Assembly: GCA_016584305.1 (NCBI GenBank)
Contig: JACEEZ010011644.1
Location: 1 to 64,000 of the forward strand
Length of the DNA stretch: 64,000 bases
From: Chionoecetes opilio
Taxonomy: Eukaryota > Arthropoda > Malacostraca > Decapoda > Majidae
Direction of reading: 5' to 3'
Below are positions 35,676-45,982 of this stretch, in pieces (positions within the stretch are counted from its first letter, which is position 1; every line of letters starts with the position of its first letter). Below the pieces are notes generated by a model. The model saw nothing but the letters and a program-made list of their open reading frames with translations. It searched no databases and was not told the origin of the DNA. The position numbers and the translations under genes are program-made.

Positions 35676-37456
35676 TCAGTCATTTACCAGTTTGTTAAAA
35701 TTGGGTGTCAAGTTGCTTGTGGTGATCCTTAACACTGACTGAAGATTTGAGTCTGTGAGAAGTGATCTGTTCTTTGACTTGTTAACTTTCATTATAGAGA
35801 AAGTCTGCTCACAAATGTAAGTTGATGCAAACACAAACATCTTTCTTGCAAATTTCTTCAGATTTTGAAACTTTTCGGAGTAGAGATGCATAAAACTCGA
35901 CCAGTGGTTTACTTTCAACATACTCTTTAAGAGTTGTCGGCTTGCAAATCAATCAGTTCCATCTGCAGTTCTTCAGTAGCTGTTTCAATGTCACAGGCAT
36001 AAGGTGAGCTGAGCAAATCGAACTGTCCTTCAATGCCTTGAAATCAGCAAATCTTCTGATAAATTCCTCTTTTAAAGCCATCAACTGGAACAGTACTTGT
36101 CTGATAATGCTAGTGTAACCGCTCGTGTTAACAACAGAGGAAAATGAACAAAGTTTTGCTCATTCAGCTGCTTGGCAAAAAGTTAGTTTCGATTGAAAGA
36201 CTTTCACTTCCAGGTACAATTCATGAGCAAATACACCTTTGCCTTGTAGTTTTGTGTTTAGCTCATTCAGCTTTTGCATTATGTCCACAGCAAATGCAAA
36301 ATCACAAACCCATTCGTCACTCTCCATTTCCTTTGAAAAGTCACAAGAGATGTCTTTCATATTGAAAAACATGACAATCTCTGCTTTGAAGTCCCACACC
36401 CTCTTTAGTACTTTTCCCATGCTTAACCAGCGGACATTTGTGTGGTACAGCACATCAGTAAAATCTGCCTCGGTGTCTTCCAAGAAACTTCGGAATTGCC
36501 TGTGTTTCAGTCCCCGTGCTCTTATTGAATTCACTGCACGCACCACTGGATCCATAACATGTTTGTGAGTTTTAAAGAAGACTTACAGAGGCTTTCTTGA
36601 TGTATGATGCAATGAAAAGACTGTGCAGTGGAAAATCTTCTTTGATTTTATTATTAATCAACTTCACAAGGCCAGAATGTTTACCTGTGAGTGAAGGAGC
36701 ACCATCAGTTGTAATACTTGCCAGTTTATCCAGGCTTAATCCAGACCTGATTAGACTGTTAATGACACTGTTGTACATATATTTTCCAGTAACTGTGTCT
36801 TTGAGACTCCATAGATCCACAATTCCTCTGTAATCTCAAAGTTTTTGTCAATTCCTCTGGATGTAAATGAGTAACTGAGTAGTATCCTGAATATCAGTAC
36901 TCTCATCTAAAGCAATATAAAACCACTGTAAACTATCACTGGCTGTTAACAGCGTTCTTAATATTCACCTGCAATTGCATCTATGTGACGAACAATAGTT
37001 TCTTCGTGACAGAGATATGGCTTCTACTTTTGACTTAACTTCAGGACACACAACACTGACAGCATCAACCATGCAATCTTTAATAATCCTGCTTCTGCAA
37101 ATGACTTGTTTTGCTTTGCAATTTTATTGGCCAATACAATAACTTGCTTTGTCGCATTCCTTTGTAAAGATGAAGTTTTCTCAAACACAGTTTGCTGTTG
37201 CTTCAAACTTTTTACCAGATCAGTTTGCTTTCTTTTGCATTTCTTGCTTTGATAATTTGTGTCCAAAGTTAGCGTGCTTGGTTTGAAAGTGCCGTTTCAA
37301 ATTGTATTCCTTGAACACAGCAACAGTTTCATGACAAATCAAACATACAGCTTTAACTCCAACGTCAGTAAAGAAACACATTTCAGTCCACTCTTTGTTA
37401 AAAACACGGCATTCGTCTGCAATTTTTAGCTTTTTAGATAGCTTCGAACAACTCAT
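35676..37456 (-). pseudogene. hAT transposase pseudogene, GTF2IRD2-like
   Basis: Minus-strand pieces appear in the correct order. At 37,456-37,220 there is a BED-type zinc finger with CLICHETVAVFKEYNLKRH followed by H in FQTKH. Next, at 36,820-36,572, is an RNase H-like segment with LASITTDGAPSLTGK, whose D is a candidate catalytic residue. At 36,555-36,160 come RARGLKHRQFRSFLED, NVRWLSMGKVLKRVW and FAVDIMQKLNELNTKLQGK. At 35,921-35,676 is the C-terminal dimerisation region with YICEQTFSIMKVNKSK and RSLLTDSNLQ. These match the hAT group that gave rise to GTF2IRD2, ZBED and EPM2AIP1-like proteins. Stops and frameshifts separate the pieces; the first catalytic region (about 36,830-37,020) is the most damaged. 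It is bounded by clear hAT ends. Host domestication is not indicated. Confidence 0.9.
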
Positions 37457-37600
37457 TTTGGGTAAAGTTTGTAAGATAATAAAAGCTAGTCTGAAATAAA
37501 ATGTCCCACTCTTTTTTATTTACTAAAAGCTTGTATATGAAGAGCTTATAACGGGCATGTCTTATCTCTTTGGCATCTGCCAGGACACTATAGTGTATAA

Positions 37601-37716
37601 GACTCGCGAGTCACTCGTTCAAATCGAACGACTCCTTTCACTGAATCGGGTGTATCGAGACTCGCGAGTCACTCGTTCAAATCGAACGACTCCTTTCACT
37701 GAATCGGGTGTATCGA
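37601..37716. repeat. 58-bp perfect tandem duplication inside the hAT element
   Basis: Two identical 58-bp copies, 37,601-37,658 and 37,659-37,716, starting gactcgcgagtcactcgttc. They lie between the transposase start and the right end of the element. Confidence 0.95.
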
Positions 37717-38259
37717 GTCATCATTTCTATTAACTCGTTCATTAGAATTGTTTAGTTCCTATTTCCTATCATCATAAAAACTCGAGTCACTATATAGAAT
37801 AGTTTTTTCCTGCTCTACAGGACAATGAAATGAAAGCCATATAATATTTGCGCTGTAACAAAGTTGCCAGATTAGCCATTTGCGGGTAACGTGTTAATGT
37901 TCCACAATATTATTTGGCGTTGCGTGGTAACTTTTTTCTTCAATTTTACTAACATTTTGTCCCCAATAACGTGGGTATATAAACTTGATCTTGGCGGCCG
38001 TATGAAAACCTTTGGCGGCGGCCCGCGGGCCGTAATTTGCCCACCCCTGCAGTATAGCTAATATACTGCATCAATTTAGCTTTGCTTATTGCTTCAAAAT
38101 GCTCCTAAAAAGGCTAACATTTCCAAAAAATCCCCCGGATCCCCAACTATGCAGTCTCGCTTCGCTCGGCACCCCATTACTTTGTAAAATTTTTGTAATG
38201 AAGGGGGGCCTCCACACACAGGCTGCCCAGGGGCCTCCACAGGTCTAAATTCAGCCCTG

Positions 38260-38885
38260 CCTAGATGCGTGGGGGGGTCGTGGGGCTCACTTTAAGGGCT
38301 TCTGGCGGCACCATTACAGAGGAATATTTGTCTGCCATGGGTCAATTCCTACTCTGGGGAATATACTCATTCATGTAAAAGTGGTTCCGATCGGTATCTT
38401 CAATATCTATGCTAGCTCGAAATTTTGGCCCTTTTTGGCCCGTCTGGCAGGGCCAAACAGCGGGCTATTTGTCTGGCATTGGTCATTTATATTCTGGGGG
38501 ATGTACTTGGCCATGTAAAGTTGGTTTTATGTGGTACCTCCAATATGGTAAATTTTTAATAGAGGTCTTTCACCCCAATCTTTTTCTTCTTCCCCCTATA
38601 GCCAACAAGCCTGGGGAACTGGCGGGAATACGGGTTTTGGGGTGGGGTGAAGCAAATATAAGTGATTTATGTATGGCTCCCCAAAAAATCATCAATTCAC
38701 TATATGTAAAAATGTAGGGAACTCCCTAAATTAGGGATTTCCCTAGATACCCATTGCTAGGGAATTTTCCTTAATTGGTATTTGTATAGATTTGGACAGT
38801 TTTGGGAGCATAAATGAGTCGTGTCTGCCTTCCCTGCCCAAAAACACAAGTTTTCCATAAGGCCACCATGCTTGCCGGTCATAGG
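38260..38885. repeat. Second copy of the ~170-bp repeat, and related units
   Basis: 38,260-38,420 matches 30,017-30,194. A further degenerate unit follows at about 38,440-38,540. From 38,580 there is a dispersed module (gcctggggaact) that recurs loosely near 29,050, 30,400, 33,770 and 62,260. Confidence 0.6.
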
Positions 38886-38889
38886 TCAA

Positions 38890-39200
38890 AGAAAACCTAA
38901 CCTTTCTAGCCAGAAGGCGCTGCGCCCCCCATGGACCCCCTAAGGTTGCTAATCTAACCTCACTATAACCCCCTAAAAGTTACTAACTTAACCTCACTAT
39001 AACCCTCTAAAAGTTACAACCTCACTATAACCACCTAAAAATTACTAATTTAGCCTCCCCATAACCCCTAAAAGTTACTAACCTAACCTCACTATAAACC
39101 CTCTAAAGTTACTAACCTAACCTCACTGTAACCCTCTAAAAGTTACTAACCTAACCTCACTATAACCCCATAAAAGTTACCAAAATAACCTCGGCCGCAT
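38890..39200. repeat. ~32-bp minisatellite (ctaacctcactataacccyctaaaagtta)
   Basis: About eight imperfect tandem copies with core cctcactataaccc and a variable ctaaaagttacta. Confidence 0.9.
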
Positions 39201-39689
39201 ATCAACCCTTCAAATAAGGCCAAATAATGCTCTTGAACCACGTGGTAGTAGTTTGTGATAAGACTTGAGAAAGCCACAGGGCAAATCATGCAATCTGGGG
39301 AAAAATCCTGGCCATCTAAGGAAATCCCCAGTAAATTAATCACTCACTTAATCGTGAAATTATTGTAGTCAGTGTAACCCTCTCATTATAATCACATCAT
39401 CAAACCCTTTCATAATTACAAAGATTCCATTTCACTTACCTTCAAAATTGAGATGACACCGTGACGGTTGTAAAATGGCGCCGATGGTAATCTACGTGGA
39501 TGGGTGCTTTGCATAACTACGTAGTGGTAGATATCGACTCACCACATTTTATATTGTAGTTTCCAAGGTGTGCAGGTTTTTTAATGCAAGTGCAATAATC
39601 TTTGGTTGCAAAATGAGTTTGTGGCGCACTCAAAATAAAAGTCCCTTTGGTTTCTCGTTATTACACTCTACAAATCCGGGAGTAGCTAC
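39201..39689. other. Unassigned DNA
   Basis: No supported feature. Confidence 0.4.
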
Positions 39690-40510
39690 CCTCACCATCT
39701 TCTTTTTTCTTTTTTTTCTTTTTTTTATACAAGGAACTGGCCAGGGCACAACAAAAATGGGTACACAAGCCCGCTTAGTTGCCAGTCCCTATAAAGGGAC
39801 TGGCCACAGACAAAAAGACTGGCAGACAGAAAGATAATAAATAAAAACAGAGGGGTAGGCAATTGAGTTCGGTAGGTGTCTTGTTACTATTCTTTTGAAA
39901 TGATTTTAAGATCATAGGAATGTGGAAAAATAGAAACAGGAAGAGTTTCCAGATTTACCAGTGAAAGGGATGAAAGAGTAAAGAATCTGATTAAACTCAT
40001 TGCATTAGGAAATGACAGAATAGGGGATGAGAATGAGTAGAAAGTCTTGTGCAGCAAGACAGCGGGAGTGGGAGGCATGCAGTTAACAAGTTCAGAATAG
40101 CAGTTGAGCATGAAATAACGGTAAGAAGAGAGCAAGAGAAGCACATTGCGGCGGTGATTTAAAGATTGAGGACAGTCCAGTCCAGAGGAGATGAGTTGAT
40201 GAGACAAAAAGCTTTTGACTAAAACCCTGTTTATGAGAGCGTATGAGTGGATCCTCCCAAACTATGTGAGACATAACTCCATCATGGTTCGGATAAGGCC
40301 CCTGTCGAGAGCAAGCAAATGGGGAGGAGAAAAAAAGGGACGCAACGCCACAAGCACACCTAACTTCTTAGAAGCTGTTTTTAGCAAGAGATTGAGATTA
40401 GATTTCCATTTCAGATTTTTAGTAAAGGATAGTCCTATAAATGTTCATTGTAGAGAAAGGAGACAGTTGAGTGTCATTGAAGAAGAGGGGATAGTTATCT
40501 TGTAGGTTTT
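39690..40510 (-). mobile_element. Jockey/CR1-like non-LTR retrotransposon, C-terminal half and 3' end
   Basis: On the minus strand from about 40,505, degraded blocks read LLALDRGLIRTMMEL, then FGRIHSYALINRV after a stop, then LDCPQSLNHRRNVLLL, YRYFMLNCYSELVNCMPP and LPVSIFPHSYDLK. This order is that of the region after the reverse transcriptase in non-LTR polymerases of this type. The 3' end carries cagtccctttatagggactggc and an A-rich tail (T-rich on the plus strand at 39,700-39,730). The copy at 785-1030 shares that 3' end. Confidence 0.85.
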
Positions 40511-41092
40511 GTCGAGTAGATAGGCACAACCTTCCTGTGCCCGTTGCTGCAGTGTAGTGAACCCGCAGCCTGGCCCTGACGTCACTGAGGTGGCAATTAT
40601 ACGCGGAGTATTGAAACATCAATATATTCCCCTTTGATTATTATGCAATACATATGCTTAAATATATCAGAAAGGTTGATATGGTAACGAATTCAGGAGC
40701 ATTTTCGTATCCATATTATGCAAATACTTAATCCAAATGTACCAGGTTCCTTACACAGGCACTAACATAGACAAGTCTGGTAATCAAGCTTATCAAGGTG
40801 TAATGCGGCTCGTCGAGCAGGGGAAGTCGCTCGGGACATGATCTGACTGGACTTAGAATTTTTTGAGGCACCTCTATTTCATAGCGCCTCGTGTGGGTTA
40901 CGCAAGGCCGAGCGCACGCTGGAACTCTTTTCCAGATGGAATTACAATAATCTACAATACAGTGCGGTAGTTCATTTTCAGTCCAAAGCCGAGGATGAGT
41001 GGTTAAAGAAGTTCCATTCCCCAAATCTAAAGTCTAGTGTTGGTGTTATTCTGCATTGCAGAAGTAACACTGTCACTTTCCACCAACATAAT
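40511..41092. other. Unassigned DNA upstream of the retrotransposon fragment
   Basis: Short open frames on the minus strand (40,728-41,024) without a recognised family. It could hold more of the same retrotransposon. Confidence 0.35.
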
Positions 41093-41612
41093 AGCGCGTT
41101 TTCGGGGCCGCCTCTGGCCCGGTCCTGGACTGGGCTAGTCCCGGCGCCACCTATTTTTAGCTAGGCAGTTTTAGACGAGCTGGAACGGACTGGGCCGGGC
41201 TAGGCCCGAATAGCAGGACCAGGTTGGACTAGTGTTGGGCGAACTGGCGCATGCGCACTACAGGTCAGCGGGGAAGGCGACCAGGAGCTTCTCGTGCTGC
41301 TGATTTAAGTACATCAAACAGCATGATGGCCCGACATAAGAACGTAAAAGTACTAAGACAAGATGGACGCCTGCCGCCTCCGCCACAGTTCATCAGTACC
41401 GCCCACTCGATCCTCCAGCCAAAAGTGAACGACGAATGGGACGGGGCCATCTTTATGTATTTTGCCGACATCAGTCCACGCTGGACCCGGTCCGGACTGG
41501 ACTGAACCAACCATGGCGGTGACGTCGCACGAAAATGCGCTAAATCAGTCCACCCTGACCCGGTCCGGACTGGACTGAACCAGGGGGTGAACGTGACGAA
41601 AATGCGCTAATA
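41093..41612 (+). mobile_element. GC-rich MITE-like repeat, copy 2
   Basis: Begins TAGCGCGTTTTCG and ends CGAAAATGCGCTA, which are inverted partners. An inner repeat of the right end (cgaaaatgcgctaaatcagtcca) lies at about 41,530-41,552. It contains many (c/t)ccggactggactgaacc-type units. It pairs with 25,233-25,840. No coding function is apparent. Confidence 0.75.
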
Positions 41613-43049
41613 GCTTCAAATTTTTTATTGGCGGCCGGAGTGACCAGGAGTAGGCCGGGTGGCCAGAGGGTAGGCGAGTGAACGGAGGGCCGGAGTGACT
41701 TGAAACATGGTGTATGGTTTAAAACTCCCGACCTACTTAACTTGGGGGTACCCGCCCCCCCAGACCCCGCCGTTAGTTAATTAGCAATTCTTTCATATTT
41801 TCATTTCCCTGTGGCGTGATCTAGGGACTGGGAAATCTGCTAAATGGTGAGATCGTTTTATGGAACTGTCGCCGATGGGAATTCCTCCCAACACAAAACC
41901 AACCGTGACTCTCGCCGACGTGGTAATTTAACCTAACCTGACTGGGGGGGGATCAAGCTAGTGCTAGTATTTCTCCCTGAATGCAGGAACACGTTTCAAA
42001 AAAAAAACCTGGATAACTGTATATATTGGTCCCTGTAATTACTATATTGGAAGGAACCTTGTCCGCCGACAGCGGCTAGAGTTTCCAGGTACCGTCCAGA
42101 TCTACAAGTTGAGGACGGTTATAACTACATGCCTGTAATGCATTAACCACTGCTTCAGAACCAGATAAATTAAGACCAGGCGTATAACTTTAACGATATT
42201 CATAATTAAGTTGTTACGAACAAATTCACCTGAAATTCAAGTAATCATGTATATTATAAGCATTTCCAAGACTTAACCGGTATATAGGGCACAGCAGCAC
42301 GTCTTTGATAAGCACTTTTAACAACCCCTGACCTATCCTCTTTAGTAGTTTTCTGGGGTAATATAGAGGGCCCGCCACCCTGCCCCTCTTCCTCGCCGGT
42401 GTCTAGGGTTGAAACTTGAAGATTTTGCGCCAAATTTTCCCCGCCGCCAACCCGAGGCTTCTGAGTGGCGCGTCGTGATTGCTTAGAGCTCGTCCCTTTG
42501 TCCTCCTGCCGCAGCCATCACTGAGGTGCTATCGCTTTTTTCCTCATTATAAAAGAACATTGAGCATCTATTTAATACGCTAACTTTCTAATGGGATGAT
42601 AAAGTGCCTATCACTATCTATTATTACGGGGTTACGATCGCTCATATGGTCTTATACTAATCTCCTTTTCCACTCTTTATTTATCATACCGTTATGACTA
42701 CTTCTAGCTTTCCTACATTTCCTTTTTAGTTTAATGCTGTTTTTATCTTCATTATGGATAGACTGTAGATAGGAAAGCTAAAAATGGCACGTACAGTAGA
42801 ATTCGTTTTTTTTTCAGATACACACGTATACTTTTAACTGCCTAACTGCCTTGTTAAATGCCTTCAAACATCAGAATCTAGTCTAGTCTAGAGCAAAGGT
42901 AAACAAATACCAGTAAACCCGCTTCGTATACGAGAAAAAAATCTGCCCGCGCGCTGGCAACTCAGGTCAAAGAGTGCGTAGGCGGAGCGTCCACAAGTCA
43001 GTTGCTTGGGTGACCTAGCCGAGAGCTTGTTGGACTGGGAGTCTAGTGT
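41613..43049. other. Unassigned DNA
   Basis: Mixed composition, including a ggggtacccgccccccc patch also typical of dispersed repeats. No gene recognised. Confidence 0.4.
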
Positions 43050-44210
43050 GAGAGAGAGAGAGAGAGAGAGAGAAGAGAAAGGGGGGAAGAAGAGAAAGAG
43101 AAAGAGAAGGAGAAAGAAGAAGGAGAAAGAGAAGAGTAAGAGAAGGAAGGAGAGGAGAAGGAGAAAGAGAAGATAAAGAGGAGAAGGAGAAGAGAAAGAG
43201 AAGAGAAAGAGAAGGAGAAAGAGAAAGAAAGAAAGGAGAAAGAGGAAGAGAAAGAGAAGGAAGAAGGAGAAGGAGAAAGAGAAAGAGAAGAGAAAGAGCA
43301 GGAGAAGGAGAAGGAGAAAGAGAAGAAGAGGAAGAAGGAGAAAGAGAAGAGAAAGAGAAGGAGAAGGAGAAAGAAAAGGAGAAAGAGAAGATAAAGAAGG
43401 AAGAAGGAGAAGGAGAAGGAGAAAGAGAAGAGAAAGAGAAAGAGAAGGAGAAAGAGAAGGAGAAAGAGAAGAGAAGAGAAAGAGAAGGATAAGGAGAAAT
43501 AGAAGAAAGAGAAAGAAAAGAGAGGAGAAAGAGAAGAGAAAGAGAAGAGAAAGAGAAGGAGAAAGGAGAAGAGAAGAGAAGAGAGGAGAAGGAGAAAGGA
43601 GAAGGAGAAAGAGAAGGAGAAAAAGAAGAGAGAGAAGAGAAAGAGAAAGAAAAGAGAAAGAGAAAGAGAAGAGAAGGAGAACAGAAGAAGGAGAAAGGAG
43701 AAGGAGAAGGAGAAGGAGAAGAGAAGGAAAAGAGAAGGAGTAATGAAGAGAGAATGGGTAAGAGAATGAAGTAAAGAGAAGGAGAAAGAGACGTAGAAAG
43801 AGAAGGAGAAACAAAAGAGAAAGAGAAGGAGAAGGAGAAAGAGAAGAGAGACATAGGAGAAAGAGAAGGAGAATGAGAAAGAGAAGGAGAAAGGAAGAGA
43901 AAGAGAAAGAAGGAAAAGAGAAGGAAAGGAGAGAGAGAAGGATAAGGAGAAGTAGAAGGAGAAGGAGAAAGAGAAGAGAAAGAGAAGGAGTAGGAGAGTA
44001 GAGAAGGAAGTAAGAGAAGAAAAGAGAAAGGAGAAAGAGAAGGAGAAAGAGAAGAAGAAAGAGAAGGAGAAGGAGAGAGAAGGAGAGAAGAGAAAAGAAG
44101 AAAGAGAAGAGAAGGAGAATCAGAAAGAAAGGAAAGAGAAAGAAGAAGGAGAAAAGAAGGAGAAGGAAAGAGAAGAGGTTAAGTGTGGTGTGGAGAGAGA
44201 GAGAGAGAGA
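43050..44210. repeat. 1.15-kb purine tract (agagaaggagaaa)n
   Basis: Almost no pyrimidines on the plus strand. Variable GAGAA, GGAGAA and GAAAGA units are arranged imperfectly. Minus-strand frames of about 280-308 codons are leucine/serine-rich artefacts of this repeat. Confidence 0.95.
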
Positions 44211-44329
44211 GGGGGAGAAGGAGCAATTTTAGCGATCAGGCATATAGGGATTGTGGTGAGGTCAGATTCACCGGGTGAGGTTGGCGGGGGGAGAGATAGA
44301 GTCAAGAGGAGGCTAGTTTTTCTGCATTT

Positions 44330-44358
44330 GGTTGAGAGAGAGAGAGAGGAGAAGAGAG

Positions 44359-44390
<32 letters not shown>

Positions 44391-44540
44391 AGAGAGAGAT
44401 ATAGGAGGAGAGAGCGAGAAAAAGAAAAAAAAAAAAAAAAAAAACAAGAGAAAGAGAGAAAGGTAATGCAGGTACTCATACACTGTCCCCCCTCCTTCCT
44501 CCCTCTTTTTCCCCCTCCCTCCCCTCCACCTCCTTGTGGT

Positions 44541-44621
<81 letters not shown>

Positions 44622-44720
44622 ACTTCTGGTCGAGGAGAGAGAGAGAGAAAAGAGAGAGAGAGATGAAGAGAGGGTGGAGAAAAGAGAGAGAGAGAGAGAG
44701 AGAGAAAAAAAAGAACGAGA
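44330..44720. repeat. (GA)n tracts
   Basis: GA microsatellites at about 44,332-44,415 and 44,541-44,705, separated by a poly-A run and a short C/T-rich patch. Confidence 0.95.
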
Positions 44721-45289
44721 AGGTTTTGAGTCTCGCCATCTCTCCTTTCCCGTTTCTTCATACACTCCACGTATTTTTTTCCCATTTTCATGATCGCACC
44801 GATGACGTTGCCCGTAAGCTCCCTCCCTATGCGCGTGGGTTTACTCTGTATATGGTACTCTTGGGTCTAGACACCTATATTATATAGAGTAGCGACAACT
44901 CGATTTGTGGGCGCCATCTTGGCGCCTCTTCGTTCACGTCTAGATCCGGGGAAGCTCTCAAAAGGCATTACCCCGCAGTTATCATGTATTTTTTGTAACA
45001 TGTATACAGGAGAGACTGTTACTTCGGAATGCTGTTCTATAAGATTATCACATAAAACGTAGTAAAACCATTAATAAAGGTCCATTATGAGACATCAAGA
45101 AATATGATGACTTAACATTCACTTAAAACTCGTCGTTATGTTAACTTTGGTGGGACAGCTTATAAGATGGCAGATATCAATAGCAAGCAGAAATTTTATT
45201 AGCTTTCCATTGACATATTTTCGTTTTCTAATACATACAGTAGTACCATACAAACATTAGCGTTAACTAAATAAATCGCAGCGGTGTCC

Positions 45290-45930
45290 TGACCGCTCTC
45301 TCTCTCTCTCTCTGGTCTCTCTGCGTCTCGTGTCGCGTCTTCCTCTCTCTCTCTCATCCTCTCTCTCTCTCCCTCTCTCTCTCTCTCCACTCTCCCTCTC
45401 TCTCTCCATCGTCTCTCCCCCAAACACTCCCTCTCCTCTCTCTCTCCTCCTCTTCTCCTCTCTCTCTCTATATCTATATATTATATATTATATATATATA
45501 TATATAGATATATCTATGCCGTAGAAAAGAAGAGAGAGATATATATATAAGTGAAGGAGATCAGAGTGAGAGATTATGAAGAGAGTTTACCAAAAACCTT
45601 TATAATTCTCTCCTCTCCCTCTCCCTCTCCCTTCTCCACTCTCCCCTCTTCCTCTTCCCTCTCCCTCTCCCTCTCCCACTCCCTCTCCTCTCCTCTCCCT
45701 CTCCCTCTCCCTCGTCCCTCCTCTCTCATCCCTCTCTCTCTCCTCTCTCCTAAACTCTCTCCCACCCCCCCACCATCTCGCTCTCTCTCTCCTTCTCTTC
45801 GTCCCACCGCGTCGTCTCCTCTCTCTCTCTCTCTCTCTCTCTCCTCTCTCACCCCGTCCCCCTACGTATCTCCCTCCTCTCCTCCTCTCTCTCTCTCCTC
45901 TATAATTATATATATATATATATATATATC
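45290..45930. repeat. (CT)n and (TA)n tracts in the left arm
   Basis: CT-rich at 45,296-45,472 and 45,608-45,900, with TA tracts at 45,474-45,505 and 45,904-45,930. Confidence 0.9.
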
Positions 45931-45982
45931 TATTAATATATACATATAGTTTTGATTTTTTCTTGTAGATTTCTCATGAGTT

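Larger units (their letters stand above)
35425..38049 (-). mobile_element. 2.6-kb hAT transposon (GTF2IRD2-like/Charlie group)
   Basis: Ends are CAGGGGTGGGCAAACT at the left and its complement (TTTGCCCACCCCTG form) at the right. Flanks share tatagct (35,418-35,424 and 38,053-38,059), with two or three extra bases at the right, an imperfect target duplication. The transposase is on the minus strand and covers most of the element. Confidence 0.9.
30195..38259. mobile_element. Proposed 8-kb nested hAT insertion
   Basis: The left end CAGGGCCGGATTT and the right end (AAATTCAGCCCTG) are inverted partners, with shared subterminal gggcagcctg and ggcccc blocks. Flanks are catagatg and cctagatg (seven of eight bases). 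The flanks rejoin into the ~170-bp repeat described on either side, as expected for an insertion. Inside are the elements at 30,469-31,199 and 35,425-38,049. No transposase of this outer element was recognised at 31.2-35.4 kb, so it is non-autonomous or decayed. Confidence 0.5.

Noticed and set aside
42888..43854. ORFs of 308 and 279 codons on the minus strand
   Set aside because: They are translations of a purine tract: leucine, serine and phenylalanine only, with no domain.
44120..44887. Several 85-223-codon ORFs, arginine/glutamate-rich or serine/leucine-rich
   Set aside because: They are (GA)n read in different frames.
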